Source: Lewinella sp. W8 (lineage in GTDB: Bacteria; Bacteroidota; Bacteroidia; Chitinophagales; Saprospiraceae). From it: a stretch of 64,000 bases of DNA. The position numbers were made by a program, and so were the translations under genes. Below the pieces are notes generated by a model, which worked only from the letters and a program-made list of their open reading frames with translations, searched no databases and was not told where the DNA came from. The stretch's first letter is position 1. Each line of letters opens with the position of its first letter. Shown here one piece after another: positions 8,771 through 17,805 of this stretch. Location: NCBI RefSeq assembly GCF_004375085.3, contig NZ_SNAQ03000016.1, positions 1 through 64,000 of the forward strand, given 5' to 3'.

Positions 8771-10330
8771 ATGGAAGACAAATCGGCGAGAATGCCGCCC
8801 CCCCGTTTGCTTATCCTCAGTGTAGTACTTTGCCTCCTCTTTTCCCTTCGAGTAGACGCGAACGGGGGTACGGAAAACTTCTCACGGGCGACCGATCCTC
8901 CCGGTCGTGAGCTGCGTGGAGTATGGATGGCCACCGTGCTGAACATCGATTATCCCCAACGGCCGACGACGGATGCTTCCACGCTGATGGCCGACTTCCG
9001 CAGTCAGCTTTTCCGACTGCGTCGGGCGGGAATCAACGCCATATTCTTTCAGGTCCGGCCGGCGGGTGACGCCATCTACCCGAGTCGATACGCCCCCTGG
9101 TCGGAGTGGCTGACCGGCCAGCAGGGAACGGCTCCCGCCAGCGACTTTGATCCGCTCGCCTTCATGATCAAGGAAGCCCACGCCCAGGGCGTGGAACTGC
9201 ACGCCTGGGTGAACCCCTACCGTGCCGCCATGACGCTGGACAGCACCCGCTTTGCCGCCAAACACCTCTACCACCGGCACCCGGACTGGATCCGGGCCTA
9301 CGGTGGCCGGCAATATCTCGACCCTGGTCTGCCGCAGGTCAGACAACATCTTGGCCTGGTAATCGAAGAACTGGTCGACAATTACGACCTCGATGGGATT
9401 CATTTCGACGACTATTTTTATCCCTATCCGGTGCAGGGCGTCACCTTTCCGGACAGTACCACCTACCTCCGCTACGGAGCCGGCAAAAGCCTCGGAGACT
9501 GGCGGCGGGAAAACGTCAATACCTTTATCGCCGAAACCCACCAAAGAATTAAGTCCCGCAAGCCCTGGATGCAGTTTGGGGTGAGTCCCTTTGGGGTCTG
9601 GCGGAACCGGTCGCAAGACCCCACCACGGGCAGCGCGACCAGTGCTTCCGTCAGCAGCTACGATGATCTGTACGGCGACGCCCTGGCCTGGGCTCAACGG
9701 GGCACGGTCGACTACCTGCTGCCCCAACTGTACTGGCACCGCGGATACGCTCCGGCCGATTACGATATTTTGCTGCGCTGGTGGGTCAATAATACCCCAA
9801 GAGATTTTCCTCTGTTGTCCGGGCAGGCGGCCTATAAAGTCGGAGATAACCCGGAGGCGGCCTGGGATGATCCGCTGGAAATTTTCCGGCAGGTAAACTT
9901 CAACGATCAGTATCCTTCCGTAGCGGGGAGCGTCTACTTCAGCACGCGTTCCGTGTTGGCCAATAAGCTGAATTTCGTGGGGGTGCTCGCCCAGCGATAC
10001 GCTACCCTGAGCATCCTTCCGCCCCGGAAGGCTCCCGGAGGGGTGAAGGAGGTGGAAGTGAAGGTCTTTCGCCCGAGAAATACGGATAAGGGGCGGTTAA
10101 TTGTCTGGGAGGTCCAGGGAGAAATGCCCAAAGAGGATTTACCGCACTACTATGCCATCTACCGCCGGGGCAGCGACGGCCAGCGACGACTGATCCACCG
10201 CACTCCTTACGGACAGGGCTGCACCCGCTACCATTATTACGATCAGGTGGAGGCATCAATGGCCTACGATTATTTCATCGTCGCCCTGGATCGTTACCAC
10301 CGGGTAATGCCCGATGCGGTGGCGAAGTAG
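8771..10330 (+). CDS. Family 10 glycosylhydrolase-like protein (GHL10/DUF187)
   Basis: Putative polysaccharide hydrolase of the YngK/GHL10 type. It opens ELRGVWMATVLNIDYP, continues HAWVNPYRA (about residue 155) and YDLDGIHFDDYFYPYP (about residue 205), the strand-loop signatures of this TIM-barrel family with the acidic FDD pair as candidate catalytic residues. After the barrel, the last ~120 residues look like a fibronectin-III-type module. A hydrophobic N-terminal signal (LLILSVVLCLLFSLRV) indicates export. ATG 8771 is used; ATG 8792 (MPPPRLL) is an equally good start. Members are thought to act on peptidoglycan-like or other glycans, but the substrate cannot be read here. Confidence 0.85.
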   Translation: MEDKSARMPPPRLLILSVVLCLLFSLRVDANGGTENFSRATDPPGRELRGVWMATVLNIDYPQRPTTDASTLMADFRSQLFRLRRAGINAIFFQVRPAGDAIYPSRYAPWSEWLTGQQGTAPASDFDPLAFMIKEAHAQGVELHAWVNPYRAAMTLDSTRFAAKHLYHRHPDWIRAYGGRQYLDPGLPQVRQHLGLVIEELVDNYDLDGIHFDDYFYPYPVQGVTFPDSTTYLRYGAGKSLGDWRRENVNTFIAETHQRIKSRKPWMQFGVSPFGVWRNRSQDPTTGSATSASVSSYDDLYGDALAWAQRGTVDYLLPQLYWHRGYAPADYDILLRWWVNNTPRDFPLLSGQAAYKVGDNPEAAWDDPLEIFRQVNFNDQYPSVAGSVYFSTRSVLANKLNFVGVLAQRYATLSILPPRKAPGGVKEVEVKVFRPRNTDKGRLIVWEVQGEMPKEDLPHYYAIYRRGSDGQRRLIHRTPYGQGCTRYHYYDQVEASMAYDYFIVALDRYHRVMPDAVAK

Positions 10331-10402
10331 GTCATTAGTTTGGCCGTAGGCGGGTGCAAAGATTATTGGTATGGCCAGGTGGAGACAGGGCATGCCCGGT
10401 CT

Positions 10403-11914
10403 CTACTTCAGAACCTCCTTGGCGGGGTTGCGCCAACCGCAACCTTCGCCACTCCAGAGGGCGTCGGACTGCAATGGCCCCCAACTTCCGGGCTCGTAGC
10501 TATACAGCGGAACTTCGTTTTTCTCCCAGGCCTCCAGGATAGGATCGACAAATTCCCAGGCGGCCTCGACACTGTCGCCGCGAGCGTAGAGGGTGGGTTC
10601 TCCCTTCATGCAGTCCAGCAATAGTCGGGTGTAGGCCGCCGGAACGTCCTTCTTGGTCAGGTCACTATAGTTGAATTCCATCCCGACCGTCTTTACCCGG
10701 AATCCTTCTCCGGGAACCTTCATGCCGAACTCCATTTCCATGCCTTCGTCGGGCTGGATCCGGATGATGAGCTGGTTGTCGCAGCTGATGGCGTAATCGT
10801 CGTAATCCGCAAAGATGGCCTGGGGTGGGTTCTTGAAGGTAATGACCACCTCGGTCAGTTTGCGGGGGAGGCATTTGCCCGTCCGAACGTAGAACGGTAC
10901 GCCGGCCCAACGCCAGTTGTCAATGAAGAACTTCATGGCTACGAAGGTCTCCGTGCGGCTGTCGTCCGGCACGCCGGGGGCGTCCCGGTAGGCCACGACC
11001 TCTCCGAGTCGGGTTTTCCCGGCGGAATACTGGGCCCGAATGACCTGGTCCTTGACGTCGCGCTTGGTGATGGGGCGCAGGGACTGAAAGAGCTTCAGCT
11101 TCTCGTTGCGAATGGAATGGGCGTCAGCCCGGATGGGCGGCTCCATGGCCACGTGGGCCAGTACCTGCAGCAGGTGATTTTGTACCATGTCACGCAGCGC
11201 ACCGCTGCCGTCGTAGTATCCGCCTCGGCTGCCCACGTCTACGTATTCAGCGGCGGTAATCTGCACGGATTGTACGTAGTTGCGGTTCCAAAGCGGTTCG
11301 AAAAAGCCGTTGGCGAAGCGGGTGACGAGGAGATTTTGTACCGTTTCCTTGCCCAGGTAGTGGTCGATCCGGTAAATGTTGTTCTCCGGGAAATATTTCT
11401 GGATACTTTCGTTGAGCTCCTTAGCTGATTCAATGTCGTAACCAAAGGGCTTTTCCACCACGATGCGACTCCAGCCGGCGGGAGTGTCATTCAAGCCTTC
11501 CTTGGCTAGCGCCTGGGGAATGGTGTGGTACAGCTTCGGGGGGGTAGACAGGTAAAAGATATAGTTGTGGCCCACCTTGAATTCCTTGTCGAGGGTCTTC
11601 AGGCGTTTGGCGAGGGCCTTAATGTCCTTATCGCCGTCATAACTCGTCAGGTCCTGGTAGAAGAGCTTCTCCGCAAACTTCTTCACCACCTCCTCACTCT
11701 CTCCTTTGGGGTCAAAGTGCTCGTTGTTGAAAACAACCTTTTTACGGAAGTCTTCGTCGGTGAAGTCCGTGCGCGAAGCGCCCAGGAGCGCAAATTTTTC
11801 AGGTAAGTAGCCACCACGGTAAAGGTCATAGACGGCGGGGACCAGCTTGCGTTGGGCGAGGTCTCCAGAGGCGCCGAAAATGACGAGCACGTGGGGATCT
11901 AAACTGTTTGACAT
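10403..11914 (-). CDS. zwf: Glucose-6-phosphate 1-dehydrogenase
   Basis: Oxidises glucose 6-phosphate to 6-phosphogluconolactone with NAD(P)+, first step of the oxidative pentose phosphate pathway, cytoplasmic. The 503-residue product has the normal family length. GASGDLAQRKLVPA at the N-terminus is the dinucleotide-binding motif and RIDHYLGKE near residue 183 is the active-site signature with the catalytic His. Start ATG 11912-11914 gives MSNSLDPHVLVIFGASGD, as expected. It stands alone: the usual companions pgl and gnd are absent. rpiB, another pentose phosphate enzyme, is transcribed divergently 250 bp away. Confidence 0.96.
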   Translation of the reverse strand: MSNSLDPHVLVIFGASGDLAQRKLVPAVYDLYRGGYLPEKFALLGASRTDFTDEDFRKKVVFNNEHFDPKGESEEVVKKFAEKLFYQDLTSYDGDKDIKALAKRLKTLDKEFKVGHNYIFYLSTPPKLYHTIPQALAKEGLNDTPAGWSRIVVEKPFGYDIESAKELNESIQKYFPENNIYRIDHYLGKETVQNLLVTRFANGFFEPLWNRNYVQSVQITAAEYVDVGSRGGYYDGSGALRDMVQNHLLQVLAHVAMEPPIRADAHSIRNEKLKLFQSLRPITKRDVKDQVIRAQYSAGKTRLGEVVAYRDAPGVPDDSRTETFVAMKFFIDNWRWAGVPFYVRTGKCLPRKLTEVVITFKNPPQAIFADYDDYAISCDNQLIIRIQPDEGMEMEFGMKVPGEGFRVKTVGMEFNYSDLTKKDVPAAYTRLLLDCMKGEPTLYARGDSVEAAWEFVDPILEAWEKNEVPLYSYEPGSWGPLQSDALWSGEGCGWRNPAKEVLK

Positions 11915-12134
11915 TGGTGTGGAAGGTTTGCCGGAGTGGAGGGGTGGTTAATCCAAATGGGTGCGGAAGGTCGTAAAGGGGTGTTCACCTACGTTCCATA
12001 ATGGAAAGGTCTTTACTTTTATGAAGGTTGACAAAAAGGGCCTACAATTCACGCAAGCTTATTGTTGTTTGGCCTTTGGGGAACTTATTCACCCTACACT
12101 CAGCAATAAGGGCCGAAAGATTCATTCGGAGCCC

Positions 12135-12142
12135 TACTTTTG
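12135..12142 (+). promoter_or_regulatory. Predicted rpiB -7 box
   Basis: TACTTTTG, perfect TAnnTTTG, 15-18 nt before the rpiB start codons. Confidence 0.55.
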
Positions 12143-12160
12143 GAGCATAAAAAATTAATG

Positions 12161-12604
12161 ATGACCATTGGAATTGCGACAGATCACGGAGGCATTGAAC
12201 TGAAAAAACAGCTTCAGGAGTACCTGGAGAATAAGGGATTCACCGTCAAGGACTTTGGGGCCTACGCGTACGATGCGAAGGACGACTTCCCGGATTTCGT
12301 CGTCCCGCTGGCGCGCGCCGTTGGCGCGGAGGAAGTCGAGCGCGGCATCGCCGTTTGTGGTAGTGGGGTCGGGGCCAGCATCGCGGCCAACAAAATTAAC
12401 AACGTTCGGGCGTGCCTCATCACCGAAACATACTCCGCCCGGCAGGGTGTAGAGCACGACGATATGAACATGATCTGCCTGGGCGGTCGCGTGATTGGTA
12501 TCGCGCTGGCCCAGGAGCTGGTGGATAATTTTCTGGCGGCAGAATACCAGGGGCTGGAACGGCAAAAACGTCGTATGGCAAAAGTCGCGGCTCTGGAGAA
12601 GTAA
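12161..12604 (+). CDS. rpiB: Ribose-5-phosphate isomerase B
   Basis: Interconverts ribose 5-phosphate and ribulose 5-phosphate in the cytoplasm. The 147-residue product matches the RpiB/LacA family length. MTIGIATDHGG at the N-terminus binds substrate, and IAVCGSGVGASIAANK holds the active-site Cys and anion loop; ARQGVEHDDMNMICLGGRVIG is the conserved C-terminal half. Starts at 12158 (MMTIG) and 12161 are both possible; an upstream in-frame TTG at 12140 falls within the promoter box and is rejected. The next gene starts 6 nt after the stop codon, so the two are probably co-transcribed. Confidence 0.94.
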   Translation: MTIGIATDHGGIELKKQLQEYLENKGFTVKDFGAYAYDAKDDFPDFVVPLARAVGAEEVERGIAVCGSGVGASIAANKINNVRACLITETYSARQGVEHDDMNMICLGGRVIGIALAQELVDNFLAAEYQGLERQKRRMAKVAALEK

Positions 12605-12610
12605 TGAAGG

Positions 12611-13960
12611 ATGCAGGAGCAGGAGGAAAATAGCCGGAACAACCAGTCATTAAAGCAATGGTTAGACAACATCCAGCAGGACAGCTGGCAGTTGGAATTG
12701 CTGATCAGCGGTTTCGCAATTTTCCTGCTGTTCGGTGGCCTCGAACCCATGGAGGAATGGAACCTGCGGGTCAATATGCTCATGCGGGAATCCCTGGCGT
12801 TTGTCTTCCTGGTCGTCATCTTTCAAACCCTCAGGACGGCCTACCTGGCCCTCCTTTTCTGTCTTTTGCTCCACGTCCTGTTGCGGGGGCTATGGATCGC
12901 GGCCATCGGCCTGCGGTACGTCTCCGGAGATATTGACTACGAGCGACTGGACTATCAGCCAAAGTTCAGGGATTGGCTCCACCGACGCGTTGGTTCCTTT
13001 GATGAATACATCGAACGACTTGAGCGCTACTGCAGCGTGATCTTCTCGGTGGCCTTTCTGATCATTTTCTGCTTTCTGAGCCTGACGACCTACGCCCTTT
13101 TCAGTGCCGCCCTGCAGGTGGGGGCGAGGGTGCTGTCCGGAGGGGACTGGTTTGCCGGCACCGGCCTGGACCTGGCGGGCAATATCATGGGGTTACTCCT
13201 GACGCTCCTGGGAATCATTTACTTCATCGACTTCGTTACGTTGGGCTTCTTCAAACGTAAGTCCTGGTCGCAGGGGTGGTATTTTCCCATTTACCGGTTC
13301 ATGGGCTGGATTACGCTGTCGCGGTTTTACCGACCACTGTACCATAACCTGATTGACCAGCGGTTTGGCCGGCGGTTGGCGCGGTTGCTACCCATCATCA
13401 TCATCGGATTCATGATGATTGTGAGCTTCAACTACGTGGGGCACCCCTTCTTTCCACATTTTCACCGTGACGGTGCGCAGTGGATTAACCCGGTCCACTA
13501 CGACGATGAGACTTCTGACCCCATTCAAAGCATTGACTACGTAACCCTGGCCAGTAAGTATCCGGAGCACAACTACCTGGAAGCCTTTGTGCCCTATCTG
13601 CCCAGCGACCTTGACCCCGTATTGCAAAAGCTGCATCCGGAACTGGTGGCCAGTCAGCAGGTCGGATTCGTCCTGCGGGGCTTCCTCAACGCCCGGGACC
13701 CCTACAGCCGGGAAGCCGACTATCCCGCCATTCTGGCGGCCATGACGGAGTCTTTTCGCCTCTATGTCAATGACTCCCTTTGGACGGAGATCGCTCCGCG
13801 ATTCCACGAACACCCCCGGCGTCAGGTGCCGGGACTGTTGTACATGGTTCCCGTCCACGAGCTGCCGGTGGGAGAACATCGGCTGCGGGTAGATCGCCTT
13901 GCCCTAAGCGCCGATTCCCTGGTTTGGAGAACGGGATACAGCATTAACTTTTACAAGTAG
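12611..13960 (+). CDS. Hypothetical polytopic membrane protein
   Basis: Unrecognised 449-residue protein. A hydrophilic N-terminus (to about 25) is followed by roughly five to six hydrophobic segments: near residues 35-50, 58-75, 78-100, 150-175, 195-220 and 260-280. Residues about 290-449 form a soluble domain with no motif I know (VPVHELPVGEHRLRVDRLAL near the end). The arrangement of an N-terminal membrane part and a C-terminal soluble part suggests that the tail lies on one side of the inner membrane. It begins 6 nt after rpiB and is probably in that operon, but this gives no clue to function. Confidence 0.75.
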   Translation: MQEQEENSRNNQSLKQWLDNIQQDSWQLELLISGFAIFLLFGGLEPMEEWNLRVNMLMRESLAFVFLVVIFQTLRTAYLALLFCLLLHVLLRGLWIAAIGLRYVSGDIDYERLDYQPKFRDWLHRRVGSFDEYIERLERYCSVIFSVAFLIIFCFLSLTTYALFSAALQVGARVLSGGDWFAGTGLDLAGNIMGLLLTLLGIIYFIDFVTLGFFKRKSWSQGWYFPIYRFMGWITLSRFYRPLYHNLIDQRFGRRLARLLPIIIIGFMMIVSFNYVGHPFFPHFHRDGAQWINPVHYDDETSDPIQSIDYVTLASKYPEHNYLEAFVPYLPSDLDPVLQKLHPELVASQQVGFVLRGFLNARDPYSREADYPAILAAMTESFRLYVNDSLWTEIAPRFHEHPRRQVPGLLYMVPVHELPVGEHRLRVDRLALSADSLVWRTGYSINFYK

Positions 13961-14011
13961 GTTCAGTCCGGAATACGTTGCTCCCGAAAATTAGCCTGGC
14001 ACCTGCACTTG

Positions 14012-14040
14012 TTGCCCAAATGATGATTTTGGGCGGCAAA
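14012..14040. terminator. Possible terminator between convergent genes
   Basis: CCCAAA..TTTTGGG hairpin flanked by GTTG and CGGCAA lies in the 80-bp gap between the convergent genes ending at 13960 and 14042. No long T-run, so the call is weak. Confidence 0.35.
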
Positions 14041-14041
14041 T

Positions 14042-16264
14042 CTAGATATTTAACCAGTAGGTGACCTTGGCGAAAATGGCCCGGTTCTTCACGTTGAAAT
14101 CCAGGCTGTTGTAGTTGTCCGTATAGACCAGGAAGAAGTCGGATACCGGGGCAAAGCGCCACTGCAGGCGGGTATTGACGTTGATGTTATCGATCTGGTC
14201 GTTGTACTGCAGGAAGGTCGTCAGGAACAGGGACTTGGTGAAGGTCAGATCGATGCGTGGCCCCACCAAAAACAGGCCGGTCTGGGCAAAGGGGGCGGGA
14301 AGGTCGATGTAGGTGTAGTTGAACCGGAAGTCGATGCTTCCCAGTGGCTGGTAGCGATAATTGATGCCCCCGGAAAGCTCGTAGCTCTGTCCGTTAAAGA
14401 ACTGCCCGCCCACGGCTTCCACCCGGGCGCTGAGCTTTTTCCGGCGATCACTCCGGAACTCAAAGCCCGCACGATAAGTGCCGTAGCCCTGGTTGCCGGG
14501 CAGGGGCATGGCGTCGGTGCGGGAGGGGTCAAAATCGTCGAAAAGGAAAATGTAGCGGTATCCGCCAAAGAGGCTGAATTCCGCCGTGTTCCCGTAACTC
14601 CAGCCGTAGCCCGTGAAGAGATCGCGGTCGGTCAGACCAGCTTCCGGATCAAAAAACAAGCGGGTGTTGACGAAGGGGCCCTTGTTGACCACTCCGGGAT
14701 TTTCGGGATAGTCGATGCGCCGGGCTTCCAGACTGGTGGTGAAGATGCCGGTTCGCGGGACGAAGCCCACCTCGGCATTGTAGTCCTCACCAACGTAGGA
14801 ATGATCGTATTCAACGTTCCAGTAACGGGTCCGGTACTCCAGGTTCAGGCCGTGGGCGTAGTCGTCGCCGTTGTCCCGGTCCGAGAAGCTGCGGTGCAGG
14901 AAGGTTTTACCGTTCCACCGGTTGTCTTTGGTGGCCAGGATGTAGTCAATACCGGCGACGCGGTTGAAATTGAGGTTGGTCTCGGTGCTGTCAGTGAAGT
15001 CACCGAAGTTTTGCTTGTTGACAAAAATGCCACCGATGCTGGACCGGGCACCCACCAGCCGCTGGGCCGCGGCCACGGTATAGTTGTAGCTCGGCAGTCC
15101 GTTTTCAAAGTTGGCGGCCGCCTGCATATTGAGCAGCCCCACGCGCCAGTCATCATTGGCCTTACCGCTCAGCCGGGCCCCGAAGTAAATGGGGTTCTGG
15201 AGGGCTTCACCGGTGGAGGTGTCGCGGGTCACGCCGATGCGGCGACTGAAGAAGGGGTTAACCCGGGAAAAACCAAAGGAACCAAAGAGGTCCGCGTTTT
15301 CCAGAAAGAACTGGCGCCGCTCGGGGAAGAAAATCTCGAAGCGGGAGGTGTTGATGACCTGGCGGTCCACTTCCACCTGGCTGAAGTCAGGGTTGATGGT
15401 CAGGTCAAGGTTGAGGCCACTGCCGATGCCGACCTTGGCGTCGCCACCCACGTTGCTGGTCCACTCCGCCGGGGTGTTGTTTTCCATGTCCCGGCTGTAG
15501 CTGCCGCCCACGTAAGGAATGAAGGTGAGGTTGGAACCCTGGGAGCGGGGCGCTCCACCGATGAAGTCGATGGTGCCCATATAGGCCAGACTCATGATCA
15601 TCTGGTTCTGGGGAATCCGGTGCCAGGTAGAGCGGGTATTGGACTGGGTATCGAAGCGGTAGGAATTAAAGAACCACTGGGTGTCTCCGTCGGGGAAGCG
15701 CAGACTGGTGAAGGGAATGACCAGCTCACAGGACCAGTAGTTCTCGCCGATGTAGCTCTCGCCGCGCCATTTGTTGTCCCATTCTTCCCGGAAGTCACCA
15801 CCACTTTCGCCCCCGTTAAAGATGAGCGCTTCCCGGTTTACCCCCAGGGGGTTCATGCCGAAGACAATGGCGTTGGTTTTGTCCTTGAAGGGATTGAAGA
15901 CGAGGGTCAGGTTATCGTTGCCACCGGCGCGGTAGTCGCGCCGTAGGCTGGGAATGACAAAGTCCGTTCCCGGTACGTAACAGATGGCTCCGACGTATAA
16001 ATTCTTGTCGTCAAAACCGAAGTAGATTTCGGTGTCGTATGCTGTCTTGGTGGTGTCGGAAGGGAAGGTTTCCCAAAAATCCTTCGCGGGTGTACTCATT
16101 TTCCACACCTCCTCGTCGAGCCGTCCGTCCAGGACGATACCGCGGTCAAACTTGGCGGCGGTGGAGCTGGGAACAAGATCGGCCATGCGTTCGTCGAAGG
16201 GCATGGGCTGGGCAGACATGGTAATGGAACCTACCAATAATAGAAACGCGGGTATAAATCTCAC
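14042..16264 (-). CDS. DUF5916 outer-membrane protein with N-terminal CBM9-like domain
   Basis: 740-residue envelope protein. A signal peptide (about 1-18, RFIPAFLLLVGSITMSAQ) precedes a CBM9-like domain recognisable by IVLDGRLDEEVWK and YFGFDDKNLYVGA (about residues 42-100). The rest (about 220-740) is a long series of amphipathic strands ending in a strand with terminal hydrophobic residue (FAKVTYWLNI), consistent with an outer-membrane beta-barrel of the DUF5916 family. The family is common in Bacteroidota and often described as carbohydrate-binding, but its role is not established. Start is GTG at 16262-16264. It has a predicted promoter at 16332 and a MITE further upstream. Confidence 0.85.
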   Translation of the reverse strand: MRFIPAFLLLVGSITMSAQPMPFDERMADLVPSSTAAKFDRGIVLDGRLDEEVWKMSTPAKDFWETFPSDTTKTAYDTEIYFGFDDKNLYVGAICYVPGTDFVIPSLRRDYRAGGNDNLTLVFNPFKDKTNAIVFGMNPLGVNREALIFNGGESGGDFREEWDNKWRGESYIGENYWSCELVIPFTSLRFPDGDTQWFFNSYRFDTQSNTRSTWHRIPQNQMIMSLAYMGTIDFIGGAPRSQGSNLTFIPYVGGSYSRDMENNTPAEWTSNVGGDAKVGIGSGLNLDLTINPDFSQVEVDRQVINTSRFEIFFPERRQFFLENADLFGSFGFSRVNPFFSRRIGVTRDTSTGEALQNPIYFGARLSGKANDDWRVGLLNMQAAANFENGLPSYNYTVAAAQRLVGARSSIGGIFVNKQNFGDFTDSTETNLNFNRVAGIDYILATKDNRWNGKTFLHRSFSDRDNGDDYAHGLNLEYRTRYWNVEYDHSYVGEDYNAEVGFVPRTGIFTTSLEARRIDYPENPGVVNKGPFVNTRLFFDPEAGLTDRDLFTGYGWSYGNTAEFSLFGGYRYIFLFDDFDPSRTDAMPLPGNQGYGTYRAGFEFRSDRRKKLSARVEAVGGQFFNGQSYELSGGINYRYQPLGSIDFRFNYTYIDLPAPFAQTGLFLVGPRIDLTFTKSLFLTTFLQYNDQIDNINVNTRLQWRFAPVSDFFLVYTDNYNSLDFNVKNRAIFAKVTYWLNI

Positions 16265-16331
16265 GGCTGGTCATTTGGTTGTGGGCGCCAAACGGGTGGG
16301 TAATCCTCTGGGCATGATCGTCAAGTGGCCG

Positions 16332-16339
16332 CAAAGGTA
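16332..16339 (-). promoter_or_regulatory. Predicted -7 box of the DUF5916 gene
   Basis: On the minus strand the sequence reads TACCTTTG, a perfect TAnnTTTG, 68 nt before the GTG start. It lies between the gene and the MITE. Confidence 0.5.
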
Positions 16340-16393
16340 AGTTTAATTGCAGGGACAAGATTCCCCACAAACGGGGGGGCGTGAACAAGGTTA

Positions 16394-16555
16394 GAGCTTG
16401 TTTGGATTTTGGTCGTCTGGCCGAATTTTAGAATTTTTTGGTGGTAGCAAGGCGGGAAATACCGGAGTATAGCAGCGCTAAAGGAGGATTTTCCCAACGA
16501 AGCTAGCGCCAAAAAAGGCCAAATGGAGGTCGATTATTAAAGTCCAAACAAGCAC
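16394..16555. mobile_element. 162-bp MITE with TTA target duplication
   Basis: Terminal inverted repeats GAGCTTGTTTGGA (16394-16406) and its partner, whose reverse complement is GTGCTTGTTTGGA (16543-16555), match at 12 of 13 positions. Both ends are flanked by TTA (16391-16393 and 16556-16558), a target duplication of the TnA kind typical of some IS5-family groups. The inside is A+T-richer than its surroundings and has no ORF. No related transposase is present in the window, so mobilisation would have to be in trans. Confidence 0.72.
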
Positions 16556-16570
16556 TTAAGGTGCCGGAAA

Positions 16571-16603
16571 TAAAAAAGCGCCTCCTTCCTAAGAAGGGGC
16601 GCC
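16571..16603 (-). terminator. Rho-independent terminator, minus strand
   Basis: Read on the minus strand: GGCGCCCCTTCTT, loop, AGGAGGCGC, then TTTTTT. It would end transcripts coming from the SDR gene or from the structured stretch 16604-16802. Confidence 0.55.
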
Positions 16604-16802
16604 GAAAAATGTTCATGGGATTACCTAAAGCTCTTTCGAGACGAAAAAGGCTTCGGCCTGTTGGTCATAGCAGGCTTTTCAGCCTCCGTTCTGCACCTTC
16701 TGACGCATGGTTGTCCCTTTGGTCACAAATGCCGACGAAAAAAGTGAGTTGCGGAGCATTTTTCAGTGGTTGACCACCAAATTTTGGTGCTCCGGGAGGG
16801 CT
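16604..16802 (-). other. Structured gene-free stretch downstream of the SDR gene
   Basis: Read on the minus strand it contains several hairpins in series: CGGAGC..GCTCCG enclosing CACCAAA/TTTGGTG, then AGGCT-GAA-AAGCCT, then AGGC-CGAA-GCCT followed by TTTTT, and finally the terminator at 16571-16603. Only tiny reading frames occur. It may be a 3' untranslated region or a small RNA; it matches no RNA family that I recognise. Confidence 0.35.
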
Positions 16803-17648
16803 TTACATCTGGCCGGGAAGCAGCAAATCTTCTGCGGCATCAAAGGCGGGCTGCCAACCCCGCCGCCGAAGGTTGTCGGAAGAAATAACCTTGGCGTTTT
16901 CTCCGCCGGGGAGCGTGCCCGCGATCGATAACCCCAGGCTTTTGGCCGCATCCCCGTAAAATTCACCCTTCTGGGGGTGGGCGGTGGCACAAACGTTAAA
17001 GGTCATCCCCCACAAGTTTTGGGCAATCACCATTTCGATGGCCCGGACGACGTCAAGTTGATGAACGAGGTTGACGGGGGCGTCTGCCTGGGGAATGGGG
17101 CGGTCACGTCCGCCGTAAAAGCGGCCCGGATGCCGGCCCGGGCCCACCAGGCCGGCGAGCCGCAGGATCGTCAGCTCGCTAAGGTTTTCCCGTAGGAGTA
17201 CTTCGGCGGCGACCACCGCCCGCGAGGAATGCGTGTCGGGGGCGAGGGGAGAGGATTCGTCAACGGTGCCCGTTGCGGCGCCGTACACTCCGGTGCTGCT
17301 GGTGTAGATTACCCGGGGCGAGGGCTTTTGCTTCAGTAGAGGTAGCAGAATACCTAATTTTTCCAGGTACCGCTCGGTCGCTGCGGCGCCGTACTGCCGC
17401 CCACCGGGCGGCAGGGTGAGGATGACCACGTCTCTGTCCCCCAACAACTCAGATGCGTTTTCCGCGGATTGCGGTAGATCCAGTGAATAGGCCACGGCGC
17501 CAATGGCGCGGAGTTCCTCCCGGGTTTCGGCCCCGCGGCTACTGCCGCTTACCGAATGCCCCGCTGCCACCAGTCGTCTGGCGCAGGCCAGTCCCAGCCA
17601 GCCCGCTCCCAGAATAGAAATACGCTCCTTATTCGCTCGTTCCTGCAT
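16803..17648 (-). CDS. NAD(P)-binding SDR-fold protein (YeeZ-like)
   Basis: Atypical short-chain dehydrogenase/epimerase of the YeeZ group, 281 residues. The N-terminus ISILGAGWLGLACARRLVAAGH is a dinucleotide-binding Rossmann motif with GxGxxG; ILTLPPGGRQYG and VIYTSSTGVYG follow at about residues 75-115; the canonical YxxxK is not present in its usual place, as in this group. The start at 17648 (MQERANKERISILGAG) fits the family better than the upstream ATG at 17726, which would add 26 residues without similarity. Substrate unknown; nucleoside-diphosphate-sugar epimerase annotations are by fold only. Confidence 0.8.
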   Translation of the reverse strand: MQERANKERISILGAGWLGLACARRLVAAGHSVSGSSRGAETREELRAIGAVAYSLDLPQSAENASELLGDRDVVILTLPPGGRQYGAAATERYLEKLGILLPLLKQKPSPRVIYTSSTGVYGAATGTVDESSPLAPDTHSSRAVVAAEVLLRENLSELTILRLAGLVGPGRHPGRFYGGRDRPIPQADAPVNLVHQLDVVRAIEMVIAQNLWGMTFNVCATAHPQKGEFYGDAAKSLGLSIAGTLPGGENAKVISSDNLRRRGWQPAFDAAEDLLLPGQM

Positions 17649-17794
17649 GCCTAAGAAAAGGCGGTAAACCCTGAATTGTTGCTCTCCGGAATGGCTAAAA
17701 TCGGCACGAACCGGAAGTGTAATCAAATTAATGCAACAAGGCTAAATTCTGCATTTTAGTAATCAAAATGTTTTAATTATTTCCAATTCAAACG

Positions 17795-17802
17795 TATCTT
17801 TG
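17795..17802 (+). promoter_or_regulatory. Predicted promoter of an sRNA or leader
   Basis: TATCTTTG, perfect TAnnTTTG, with T-rich sequence about 20 nt upstream. No ORF of useful size starts within the next 250 nt, while a strong terminator follows at 17956. Confidence 0.55.
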
Positions 17803-17805
17803 GGT

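Noticed and set aside
11961-12158. 65-codon plus-strand frame upstream of rpiB
   Set aside because: No similarity, overlaps the rpiB promoter box, and composition is unlike coding DNA here.
16561-16773. 70-codon plus-strand frame rich in Lys and Arg
   Set aside because: It runs through a minus-strand terminator hairpin and the structured stretch; no family resemblance.
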